A stretch of 64,000 bases of DNA from Rosa chinensis (taxonomy: Eukaryota; Streptophyta; Magnoliopsida; Rosales; Rosaceae): NCBI RefSeq assembly GCF_002994745.2, contig NC_037091.1:26045789-26109788 (forward strand), in the 5' to 3' direction. The stretch's first letter is position 1; each line of letters opens with the position of its first letter. Made by a program: the position numbers and the translations under genes. The notes beneath the pieces are model-generated. The model was not told the DNA's origin. It searched no databases and was given only the letters and a program-made list of their open reading frames with translations. Below, in pieces: positions 23,489-34,292 of the stretch.

Positions 23489-25881
23489 TCAACTCTTTCT
23501 GTTGTGACCATCACATTTTCCGCACCTATCACACTTGATCACCCTGGTTTTCTCGCTCATTTTTCTAAACCTCTTCTTTCTAGGCCTTCCCGGTGGTCTT
23601 CTAGTCAAAGGCGGCTGCAATATCACCACATCTCTACTAAAATCACGCACTGGCTTTGAAATAGAGGGAAGAAGATTAATTGGGAAAGAATAAGTTTCTC
23701 GATATTTCTCCACCTTGTACAGATCATTGACATACAAATATTGGGAAGAACCATGTTGTTGGATCACTACAAGGGCATGGGAACATGGGAAGCCGTAGAG
23801 CTGCCATTCTCCACACGAACAAAAGCGAGTTTCCAAATTCACCATGCTATTGTACTTCTGGCAGTGAATTACTTCATACACATAGGTATCAGACCTGCTC
23901 ACTCTCCAATGTCTTTCGACTTCCAAATTCTTCTTCAGCTTCTTTTCAATCGTCGGGCACAACTCAGAGGACCATTTCTGCGCATCCTCCTTCCAAGAAG
24001 CAATTCAAGCCATGGACTTCACTCTAATCCCATTATTAATATCAAGAATAGGAAGACTTTTCAAAGGCAACACCCAATTGTTGAAAGACTCAACCAAGTT
24101 ATTTGTCATTTCACCAAATTTTTCGCCATTAAAGTAAGCCATACACCAGTTCTCCTTAGGAAGATCCTCCAGAAATTGAGCAACTATGTCACCACCTTCA
24201 CTCCTCAAGATTTCCATGTTGAACTCATACATCTCTGGTGTGCGAGAATAAGCACAACACATAAACAAGGAATCCGATCCTTGAGATAAGAACTAGCTGG
24301 AAATTTGTTAGAAAGGTCAGACATTAGGTGTCTAAAACAAAACCTATGTGGATTATTAGGAAACACTCTAGGGAAAGCACTAACAAGCCCAACATGATGA
24401 TCAGAAATGAACGTCACCCTCCTCGTAGGGTGTTTTGCCAACTCTTCAGCCAAAACCTCAAGAAACCAATTACTCTCATTTTCAAAATCCACAATAGCAT
24501 AAGCAACTAGATACAAACCTGAACAGAAAAAAAAAATGATGTAACTGTCATGAAACTGTAAATGTCACTGACATAACTGCATATTACTTAACAATGACAT
24601 AGCCAGGGACATGTCATTCAAATTACAGCACATTTAAGTCACTGCACATGTCACTGTCAATAAACATGTAACTAACCATGTTAGTAGCTATGAAACTAAC
24701 CATGTCAGTAGCTATGAAACTGACCATGTTACTTACATTACAAAAAACAGAGCATGGCAAGAAATAGAGAAACAAGAAAAATAGAAAACTAGATTCAACA
24801 TTGATTTTCGTCCTTTGTCGATGCAACAATAATCTGACCCTTGTACTCGTTGGTAATGAATGTAGCATCAATAAAAAGAATAGGTCTACAAGATCGAAAA
24901 CCCTTCATCCATGCACCATAGGTCACAAACATACGTTGAAATCTGTGTGTTTCTTGATGAAACTCAATCACTATCCTAGAGTCGGGGTTTGACTTCATAA
25001 CACACTCACTTAACCAAAATAGCTAAGAATAAGACTCGGCTTCATCACCATGTAGGGCTGTTTTTGCCAACTCTGTACCATACCAAACTGTACGATAAGC
25101 AACATCCAAACCATAATCACTCTTGATCTCATCAGCTATATCAATTGCCTTTTTGTTTGGATTGGCACCAATCTTATCAAGCACAATAGACTTGACAACC
25201 TTGGATCCCATCATCTTACTCTTCTGCAAACAAATCACACCATGACATGTGTGAACATTAACCAACCTTTTAATCATAAAGAAACCATTAGCCCTGCATA
25301 AATGAGCATTCACAAGCCAATTGCAGCCCTGAGAATGTTTATTAGAACACTGAGCAATAACAAGAACCTTGTCATTTCTAACAAACTCATCTGAAAAGCC
25401 AATTTTTATCGCATACTTACACAACTTATCCCTAATTAAACTCAACAACCCCACCCTCAAACTTTTGGCCTTCAGAATGAATATAACTCTCCCAACCTTT
25501 TGTCATATAACTCTTTGGTGCCTCTGCCCTATAACACCCCAAATAATCATTCTCCTCAAGCATGGTATTAGAATCCTCACACACTGTATTACTCACCACA
25601 CTTTCACTACTCAAAGGCAAATCAGTCACAAACACTTCAACAAAATCATAATTGTAACAAACCAAAGTCCTAAAAATCATTCTCATATCAACTTCACTCT
25701 CTAGAAAGCATGAAGTAGAATCCTGAGGAATAATGTACCTCAACATGAACTTGCTTTGAATCAAATTCGGAAAACGAGAGTGTATCGAATCACATAGGTC
25801 AAGAAACGACCAATTCTGCAACAATGGAACTGTCGCTGCTTCACCAGAATAAATAAACTTGACAACATAGCTAGTATCCAT
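23489..25881 (-). pseudogene. MuDR-type MULE transposase (broken)
   Basis: It would cut and paste the MULE from its terminal repeats in the nucleus. The start chosen is the ATG at 25881, just after a TTTTGTGCAG acceptor. The order is a PB1-like N-terminus (25881 to about 25600), then the MuDR DNA-binding domain (25440-25040, with Cys/His pattern QGCNWLVNAH and VHTCHG). The DDE core has Asp in LFIDATFITNEYKG (about 24870), Asp in FISDHHVGLVSAF (about 24400), CFRHL, and Glu in NNLVESFNNW (about 24085). A SWIM zinc finger CSCGEWQLYGFPCSHALVV lies at about 23810. The C-terminal tail is basic with RRPPGRPRKK. An intron at about 24795-24520 holds 12-bp repeats. Breaks are a frameshift near 25450, stops at about 25024 and 24003, and a frame change near 24270. 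It lies convergent to Ulp1 copy 2. Confidence 0.85.
24535..24745. repeat. 12-bp repeats in the transposase intron
   Basis: GTCACTGCACATGTCACTG, ACATGTAACTAACCATGTTA and AAACTGACCATGTTACTTAC fill the intron between the first and second Asp exons. They read in the same sense on the plus strand as the Ulp1 arrays, although this gene is transcribed from the minus strand. Their orientation therefore follows the element, not the transcript. Confidence 0.7.
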
Positions 25882-25899
25882 AACAGCTGCACAAAAATA

Positions 25900-26230
25900 A
25901 AACAAATCACTATCCATGTCACTACTAAGGAAATCAATAGAATCAACACAAACAAGTCACTGCCAAATAATGCCTGAACAGAAGAACAATATTAAACGTG
26001 TTACTAGCAAAGTAACTGATAATTCCTGAACAAAAGAACAATATTATAAATGTAACTGGCCATGTCACTACTAAGGAATCAACAGAATAACACAAACCGA
26101 TCACTGCCAAAGTCACTGTTAATTCCTGAACAGAAGAACAACATCATACTCGCAAAATAAATGATAATTCCTGAAAAGAATTATCAAACAACAGTATTAA
26201 AAATGTAACTGGCCATGTCACTGATAAAAG
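25900..26230. repeat. 12-bp repeats upstream of the transposase start
   Basis: GTAACTGGCCATGTCACTAC, GTCACTGCCAAAGTCACTG and related units are mixed with a recurring block, AATTCCTGAACAGAAGAACA (about 26030, 26125, 26170). This lies in the 5' leader intron of the transposase gene. 26231-26845 has no recognised gene apart from this leader and the MULE right end. Confidence 0.65.
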
Positions 26231-26845
26231 AATCACAGTATAGAACAAATATAGTACCGCAATATCACAAAACATCATGAACATAGAAGTTAACACAAAC
26301 AACAAAAATACACTGCAAAATCCAAAAAGAACAAATTCACAGAGAGAAGGCTAACCAATCAAATCAGAGAAAACCTGAGAGACGAAGAAATAGAGAGACT
26401 GTAACTAAGGACTAAGTCGACAAAGAAGAAGAAGACAGTAACGTGATCATGACGAAGACCGACGAAGCCAGAGATCGAGAAAAAGAGAAGAGAGCTGCGG
26501 AAGCTCAAAACCGCTCAAAACCACTCAAAAGTGAGATTTCAGATCGTCGCAGGGGCAAAAGTGAAATTGGAAGGTGGCGAAGAAAGAAACTCGGAAAGAG
26601 ATCTCCGATCAAATCGAATTGGAAGCTTTCGGATCAAAGGAGTGAGAAAATTTGAGCTCGCAGATTTTAAAATGGAATGTTATAAAGGTTTATTACCTTA
26701 GGGGCAGAATCGGAATCAAAAATTAAAGACTGACATTTTTTAACATGACCTCATTATTCATATGGACTAAATTAATATTAATAATAATTCACAATGGATC
26801 TTTTTATCTAGTGGGAAACTAGGTGACCTTTTCCATCATTTCCCT

Positions 26846-26854
26846 TTGATTTAA
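26846..26854. repeat. 9-bp target duplication, right side of MULE
   Basis: TTGATTTAA, identical to 6604-6612. It directly follows the MULE right end, CATCATTTCCCT. Confidence 0.85.
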
Positions 26855-26864
26855 TAAATAAGAT

Positions 26865-27265
26865 GGGCTAAATACAGATTACTACCTTATAGTTTGGGTC
26901 CAAAATCAGTTCAGTTCCTAAACTTCTAATTTCATCAAAAACACCCCTGCACTTTCAATTTTGATCTAATAGGTCTAATTTGTTAGTTTTCCGACAATTG
27001 AGTTATTAACTTATTAATGTGGCTCATATATGGCCTATGTTTTATGATGTTGTGTCTGCAGGCCACCTCTAGTCAATTTAAGAGTGAGTCATACTATTAA
27101 AAATAAATAATTTTTCAACAAATAATCCAACTATAACTTGAACCCATAACAAAATATTAACGAATTGGACCTATTAGATTAAAATTGAAAGTGCAGAGGT
27201 GTTTTTGATGAAATTAAAAGTGTAGGGACTGAATTAATTTTAGACCTAAACTACAGGGCTGGCCC
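26865..27265. mobile_element. 401-bp MULE-type MITE
   Basis: Perfect 9-bp duplications AAATAAGAT lie at 26856-26864 and 27266-27274. The ends are imperfect inverted repeats: GGGCTAAATACAG on the left and, after reverse complement, GGGCCAGCCCTGTAG on the right. A better inverted match follows inside: CTAATTTCATCAAAAACACC pairs with GGTGTTTTTGATGAAATTAA. There is no coding capacity. It is a non-autonomous Mutator-type element unrelated in sequence to its large neighbour. Confidence 0.75.
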
Positions 27266-27517
27266 AAATAAGATTTAGGTCCATAAACCTCAAAAATTCA
27301 AAATATTAACCGGAGCTCAGCTGCTCAACCACGCTAGTACTCGTAAGAGGAAAAATTACATTTACGGTTTTTCCAAAATGTATAACTTGTACCGACCATG
27401 GGCCCGCGCCGTCCTCACCTGTAAAAACAGAAGGCAATAGATTTTGAGGACTTGGGAATTACAAAGCTCCAGCTTTATCCACAACTCTTATCGGCAAAAC
27501 CAGAACAGAAACCAAAA

Positions 27518-29547
27518 ATGGCTTCCGCGACTGTGTCCATGACGGTGTCGTTTGGTCTGAGATATTCCCCATTATGCTCTTGCCGGGTGGGTCAAGCCCC
27601 GGTTCAGCTCCCTCAACTCAACCGGCCCGACTCGTTGAGACTCAGTTCCTCACACACCATTTCTGGGTTCGGCTCGCTTCTTCCCCTTAGGCTCTGCACT
27701 ATCACTTCCACACCTCTTAGGCTTCGTTCCCTCACCATTGTGGCACATAAAGGCTACAAAATGAAGACCCACAAGGTAGTTCTCTCTCTCTCTCTATTTT
27801 TCTCCATGCTTGTTGTGAAAGCCTTGAAATTTGAAGAATGAGAAATATGGTTTTGTTATTCTGAGTTGGCTTGGCATTGTTGTATCTGGGTTGGATAGAG
27901 CTGTTCCTAACCATGAATGGTATTCAATTTCGCATCATACATTCCTCAGTGAAAGCTTGAGTTGTGAATTTTCAATTATGTCGAACTTAAACAGTGTGGA
28001 ATTTTGAAATTGGTTGTTACATTTGTTACTCTGTTCAATTTTTTTTAGCCGATTTCCTCTAATTTAGATATTATTGTATGAATTACTGTTTATAGGCTTC
28101 ATCAAAGCGGTTCAGGGTGACAGGTAGAGGGAAAATAGTTAGGAGGAGAGCTCGAAAGCAACATTTACTTGTGAAGAAGAATGCCAAGAGGAGAAACCGG
28201 CTCTCCAAAATGGTGTGTTTCTTAAACATTGTTCCAAGTTTAGTTATATGAACTGGTTGAGTGTCCAAACGCAAAATTGATTTCTTTTCATGGTTTTGGA
28301 AGCATGTTAGGCGCTAAAAGATGCTGATACAGCATTTCACTTTTTTCTTTTTTAATCGTTTAGTGTTTAAGTTGTACCATGATTCCGTCTAAAGTTATGC
28401 AGAATCTGAGCTACCTAGTTTAGTTTAGGAATCCATCGTCTTAATATGATTGTTCTAGGAGTAGACTTAAACTTACGGGTCAAAATTACCTTGGATAATG
28501 CAAGAGGTTGAATTTTGAATTTATTGCACGAGTGTTTTGTGAAAACGATTTTCCCTTTGCGGTCTGAAATAAGTAGAAAAGCTTAAGGGTCATTACCAAA
28601 ACCCAGACATTTAGCTTCTTACATTAAAAACATGAGGTTCAAGTGAAAACTTGAGTGAGAAAGGGCTTGTTTTTCAACCTCTTGTTCTTGAGGTTCAGTT
28701 TGTAGCCTTTCAGACATTATAAGGCTTTTTCTTTTTCTTTTTATGGAAACTATCTTTTCACTATTAGCAAGATGAGTTCCTCAAATGAGTATGAGAAAAG
28801 AGATGGATAGTTTTCAGTTTTCACTGGCCTTAGGAGAACCTATTGTATGGAAAAAATTTATAGCCTCCTCATCCATTGACCATTTTGAATTGCTATTTGT
28901 TGTTTACTTCAGTTGCACATAATGTCATGTGTACTTTTCTTAAGATGGCTTTTTTAAGTCAATAAATCTGGTATTTGGAAAGAAAGAGTTGTTAAAAGGG
29001 CAAATCATGTGCTCTGGGTTGGGTGTTTAAGGAGTTTTAATGCTCTTCTATTTATATGGAATCAATGCACTTGTATAAATTTCAGTGGGGTTGCACGAGA
29101 CTGGCAGAGGTGTCTGCCCCTTTCTCTATTGAAACAGAAAGTGGTTTACACTATTGTTTCCAACTATCTCAATGTGCTTACAGTGGCAGAGCTATTAGGA
29201 TCACATGGATTATTGCAGTACCCAGCTTTGGTAAAAGGAAAACCGACATGTGAAAAAATAAACAAGTCTTACATAGCTCTCATATGAACACAGCCCACCC
29301 ATCTATTACCCAGTGCCCAGAACCCACACACCTGCATACCTGGACACCTGTAGCCACCAGCTGAATCCTAATATCTGTATAATTTTGTTATGTTATAGAT
29401 ATTAATATATTACGGTTAGATTTTGTACTGCTATTTACTTATGTTACTTTGGTGTTTTGCTATGTGCAGCATGCAGTTAGTCGAAGTGACTATGACAATG
29501 TGATTGGAGCATTGCCATATCTGAAAGTAAATAGGAAGGCAGAATAG
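27518..29547 (+). CDS. RPL35: Chloroplast 50S ribosomal protein bL35c, three exons
   Basis: This nuclear gene encodes a large-subunit protein of the plastid ribosome. Exons are 27518-27775, 28096-28212 and 29470-29547 (258 + 117 + 78 nt, 150 residues), all with GT-AG introns in phase 0. Residues 1 to about 78 form a Ser/Thr/Arg-rich transit peptide with few acidic residues. The mature part starts near [10 protein letters not shown] and carries the bL35 signature [20 protein letters not shown], then [13 protein letters not shown]. It ends with the plant plastid pattern [20 protein letters not shown]. An in-frame ATG at 27452 exists, but MASATVSM at 27518 fits a normal transit-peptide start. 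The length is close to known plant proteins. No lesion is seen. It is the only intact host gene recognised in the window and is likely constitutive in green tissue by function. Confidence 0.95.
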
Positions 29548-30390
29548 AGATGATCTTTGAACTTGGTACACATGGCATTTTGGATCTGTAAACCAGTAAT
29601 TTTCACATCTTTGTACAAGTGTTCGGTTGTTCTAAATGATTTATTTATTTTGTATTGAATCGACAGTGGTTGGTATTACCTGCATTGGGATTTCTGCCTG
29701 TAATCATTCATGTTAGGTCTTACTGTCCAATACCTTACTCTTCCACAAGATGCTAGGACTTGAGTGTGCTGTAGACTACAGAAAATAACTGTAATATGTT
29801 AAGATACAGTTATAAACTTCATTCAGTAGCAGCCTATTGAACATGAGCCTGCCAATGTAGTGCTATGAACTTAACACCATTTCTCCTTTCCGTCTTTAGA
29901 ATAGGACTGGTACTGGCAAAACAGCTTAAATCTTTCATGGTTTTTTTGTTTGGTAGTGTTGAATCATGCAACTTATTCTTTTTTTTGTAAAGGTTCATTT
30001 AACATATCAGGGAACCTCTAGTTGTGAAGGATTGTTTAACCGTATGCGTCTAATAGGTGAGTTGGCAAAGGTGAATACTTATAGAAAATATTAAGATATT
30101 ATAGGCTACAGAGGTGCTTTGCGCCGCCCCAATTGTTCTGAAAGGCTTAAGAGCTACAGTTACCAGAGTGTTAAATAGGTGCCAGGTACTTACGAATAGG
30201 TTTTATATGCATTTTCGAAATTGTTTTATTTCTGGGGAATCAGTTGGGATTACATTTTGTACTCCGAAACGAGCACAAATCAGGGCAAAAAGAATACAAC
30301 ACCCAATTGTAAAAGACCTGCATGAAGGAAAAAGAATGCCTAAATAAGTTGTTTTCTTCTTATCAAAAGCCAACAGTTAGGCAATAATAA

Positions 30391-30438
<48 letters not shown>

Positions 30439-31352
30439 GAATTCATTAGTTTCTTCAGCCGATGTTGTTCTATTATTCTTAAATTGTTGTAACCTAGTCA
30501 GCATTCTTTATACCAAGATCGAAAATAATTTTATTAAGAGGTCTGGTATATTATCTTCGGAACAAAGTGAATGGCTACTAGCAAGTCAGCCACGCAATGC
30601 TGTGGGTTTGTTTTTATTTTTATTTTTCCTGAATTTTATACATAATAGAGTAACAAACATAATTTAAGAAACAGTAACCAAATCATAAAAAGAGCAGTTA
30701 GCAAAATTCAGAATCAAATTTATGATTCAAAGCTAATGCTTGCAGTCTTATAAGCAAAAGTAAACTTGAACATAGAAGAAGAATAACATAGACTCCCTCT
30801 GCTATTGATTTCTATATATTCTGAACTCATATATTTGCAAAGGAAACTACTGATTCATAGGCAGGGATCATTTGTGTATATATGGTGCGAATAAATCATT
30901 CTATTGAAACTCAAAAGTGGATGATCAAGTCATGAAGAAGAAATTAAAAATGGGCAATGCAGAATACTAAAACTTGAAGTGAAATCTATTAATTCAAAGC
31001 AAGTCTGTACGATCATTGTGAAGTAGCAAAATAATGGCAAGTGCACTACCAGTTTAAAGGAATCAATTACATAACTCTCTTCAAAATACAGTACAAAATC
31101 AAGGTCCCCTAAGCACCGGTTCATGCAGTGTTTGTCAAATAAACCTAAAACAGAATAGCAGCATAGTGAGTGAAGCAATTGCTGAAAAAGACACCCATTT
31201 ACAAAGAAAGCAGAAAAATAAGAACACCAATACACTTGAATACTTAAAATTATCAATCCTGCAGAAGACCAACTATGTTTACTATGGTTGTGGCCATTTA
31301 ATGCTACATCCAGAACCATTCTCATGGAATCAAGGTACAGTTGTATGGATCC
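29548..31352. other. Gene-poor region downstream of RPL35
   Basis: It starts with the RPL35 3' UTR; the transcript probably ends before about 29700. No conserved protein motif was recognised in either strand. Open frames here, up to 211 residues on the minus strand at 30930-31565, have no family features and run into a transposon fragment. A TC microsatellite is listed separately. Confidence 0.5.
30391..30434. repeat. (TC)n microsatellite
   Basis: TCTGTCTG is followed by about 18 uninterrupted TC units up to 30434. It is likely length-variable between individuals. Confidence 0.9.
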
Positions 31353-31466
31353 TTCCCTAAACCTTGAAATATTAGGAGGCCCTGCGAGACCCACCTTATG
31401 AATAAATCTACAAAAAATTGGCAAAGTCACCACTAAAGATGGACTACCCAATACCAATAGAAAACA
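31353..31466. repeat. Fragment of the family-A LTR next to the CACTA end
   Basis: GAGGCCCTGCGAGACCCACC and GGACTACCCAATACCAATAG match, with changes, the first 120 bp of the LTRs at 32948 and 58631. The match stops exactly at the CACTA terminus at 31467. This suggests the CACTA element inserted into an older copy of this LTR. Confidence 0.65.
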
Positions 31467-32460
31467 CACTACAAGAGAAAATGTCATCGGTGACAATCCA
31501 AAGTTGTCGTAAAAAGTCAAAATTTCTCGTTGAATTGAAAATGTGACGACTTTGGGTTGTCGCAACCAGTTGTTACCTTATGTATTTTACTGATTGTCAA
31601 AAGAGACGAAATTACACGGTTGTCGCTTTTTCAATATGCGACGCATTTGGTTCCTCGTATACAACAAATTGTGAGACACATAAGTGTGTTACTAAAAACT
31701 ATATGCGAGACTTTATATTTGTTGCTATTTTTAATACACGAGACTTCATTTACGTCACATATTCCATATGCAGGGCTTGGATGTTTGTTGCATTTTCAAT
31801 AAGCGATGCAATTTCTTCCTTGCGTATGACATATAGCGAGACAAGTGAGTGCGTTACAGAATGCTATAAGCGAGACTTTATGTTTGTTACAATTTCTAAT
31901 ATACAAGACCTCATTTACGTTGCATATTCCTTCTGCAAGGCTTATATATTTGATCAAAAATTTATATGCGGGACTTTTTTGTTGTTGCAAAAAGTAACTG
32001 CGAGGTTTCATTGTTGTTGCATATATTAATATGTGACACATATGTTTTTGTTGTAGAAACTTATAAGCAAGGCTTCTTGTTTGTCTCATATAATTTCGTC
32101 GAGGAACTAATTGTGTTGCATATTGAAAAAATGACAACCCTGTAATTTCGTCGCTTTTGACAATCAGTAAAACACATAAGGCGACAATTGTTGCGACGTC
32201 GCATTTTCAATTTAGCGAGAAATTTAGACATTTTACAACAACTCCGGATTGTTGCCAATATCTTTATAAAGATATGTCAAATCAGCATAGTTGTCGAAAA
32301 TATAAAATGCAAGATTAAATATTTGTTGAAAAAAATAATAGGCGAGATCGCATATAATGATTTGCAACATATGCAAAATAATCATTGTTTGTTGCAAATG
32401 ACTTTAAATGAGGTTGGATTGTTTGTCTCATTTGATAATTATTTATTTAAAAATTTCAAA
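31467..32460. repeat. CACTA subterminal repeats with an inverted repeat
   Basis: Two direct copies of a unit of about 160 bp lie at about 31640-31795 and 31800-31955. They share GCGAGACTTTATGTTTGTTR-like and TCATTTACGTYRCATATTCC-like blocks. An inverted repeat of about 80 bp pairs about 31558-31640 with 32119-32197 (ACTGATTGTCAAAAG against CTTTTGACAATCAGT). Such regions bind the TNPA-type protein in known CACTA elements. Here that role is inferred. Confidence 0.6.
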
Positions 32461-34292
32461 TAATTTGAATATTTAAAAATTTTAATTTATTAATAATAAT
32501 CAAAGACTTATTAAATCTAAATCAAATTGAGTTTACAAAATTCAACCCAAAAATAATAATAGCTAATAAAAAGAAAAATTGTTTGCCATGACTAGCTAAA
32601 TCCTAAACTAAAAATTACTGAAAATGACTTTATGAATCACAAGTCTTCCTCCAAATCCTCTGTTTCCGAATTATCTCCATTGTTTTGGACACCATCTTCA
32701 TCTCTTCCAAAGACATCATCTTCTTCACTGTTGGGTACCACGATGTTCATGTCAATGTTTTCTGTATCAGCAAAGCAGCCTTGGCTATTCATTAGGAACT
32801 TCTTCAACATTGTCATTAGCTGAGCATTTTGTGACCGCATAGTGTCCACAGTTGATTCAAGCTTTTTCACTTTATCTTGCATTACATTCATCTCAGAACT
32901 CACAGCTGTTGAAGATGTAGCAGTTGGAAGCTCCATGCGAGGAAACGTGACAGGACCCGCCCCGAATTTCACCCCGAAATCCGAGGTGGCCCTATGGGGC
33001 CCACCTTAGGAATAGCTCTACCAAAAATTCGGTAGTCACCCCTAAAATGGACTACCCAAAAACCTATAAAACACACAAACACTTCAAGTAAACCAACCTT
33101 ATACTTCTGGAGCCACCCTGCTCCCAATTACCATCAATTCCACTTTCACAAACACACAAAACTCAACAATACTAATCCCAAAGGTTATCAGAGCAATACT
33201 AATACACATAGATATATAAAGAAGCGTAAAGGATCAAGGAATCCTACAATGCGGAAGTAGTGACAATTATGCCTCATATACCATGTACTCCCAACCTCCA
33301 CTAATTCGCCTGCAAACTGGGCATTTGAAACCGAAGGGCCCAGGGGAAAGTAATTTAAAACACGTTAGAGTGAGTGGACAAAAATAAATAAGTAAGAAAT
33401 TCAAATGAAAGTAAAGCTTTAATACTTCCCACATTTATTCCTTTAAAAACTCGATGCATGCAACGTGGATAAAACATATTTCTCGCAACACGAAAATTCG
33501 TGAAAACATTCCAGCCTCGCTGGTCGAAAGAAATCAAGCTAGCCCCGCTAGCTGAAGGTATCAATCAAATATGGGGAAAAAGTTCTCACCATACAAATAA
33601 GGGAGCCTCCCAGGCTCGGATGTCCCACACTCTGGAGCATCCCATGCTCTGCTCTACTCACCCACGAACACATAATAAGCAGGGAGGAGTACTAATAGGC
33701 TAGCTAGCAATAAATATGACGACCCAGGTATGGTGGTTTAAAACCATACGAAAACTCGAAAATCAGTAAGGCTTCCCCATTACTCACGAGAGAAGACATA
33801 TTCCAACGACGTGGCCTCGCACGCCAAAATAATCTCCAATTTATAAACCATCAGGCGAGAAATAATCGATAAATATAATTCCCTCGAAAATCCTATTTTC
33901 GAAAGATATTCCACAAATCTCAATATCGACGAATAGAAATGTATTATAAATTTCCGGAAATCACCTCGGAAAATAATTCGTCAAAAATCATGTTTTCAAA
34001 CAAAAGCCATATATCGGAGATACTTATCGAAGGCTCAAAATCTATTTCCGAATCATAATTGAAAATAACTCATAATTAATCTCCAAAAATAAATCATAAA
34101 TCCAAATCCGAGCATAATAGATTCGTAACCGAAATTCATGTGGAAAAACAATGTCAAAATTATAATCCAAAGCAAAATATTATGCTCAATAAATAAAATG
34201 ATAATTAAATTAATCAATAATTTGAAAATAAATGCATGCATCATTATTTAAAACAAAATTCCACTCACTGTTCTATTTAGGCGATCACGCAT

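Larger units (their letters stand above)
6613..26845. mobile_element. 20.2-kb Ulp1-carrying Mutator-like element (MULE)
   Basis: A perfect 9-bp direct repeat, TTGATTTAA, flanks the element at 6604-6612 and 26846-26854. A 9-bp target duplication is the hallmark of the Mutator superfamily. The ends are imperfect inverted repeats of about 25 bp. The left end reads GGGATAATGATAAAAAATG, and the reverse complement of the right end reads AGGGAAATGATGGAAAAGG, both followed by TCA. Inside are two plus-strand Ulp1-like protease pseudogenes, a minus-strand MuDR transposase pseudogene convergent to them, and arrays of a private 12-bp repeat. MULEs that carry Ulp1-like genes are known from plants (Kaonashi-type elements). 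A tandem pair of the protease gene in one element is unusual. The Pack-MULE at 13465 and the solo LTR at 16132 are later insertions. All genes are broken, so the element is not autonomous now. Confidence 0.85.

Noticed and set aside
26443..26655. 70-residue charged open frame on the plus strand near the MULE right end
   Set aside because: It lies antisense to the leader of the transposase gene and has no recognisable feature.
27452..27517. Upstream in-frame ATG of RPL35
   Set aside because: The 22 extra residues do not look like a transit peptide start; MASATVSM at 27518 does.
30930..31565. 211-residue open frame on the minus strand
   Set aside because: No family motif, a composition typical of read-through of AT-rich DNA, and it crosses the family-A LTR fragment and the CACTA end.
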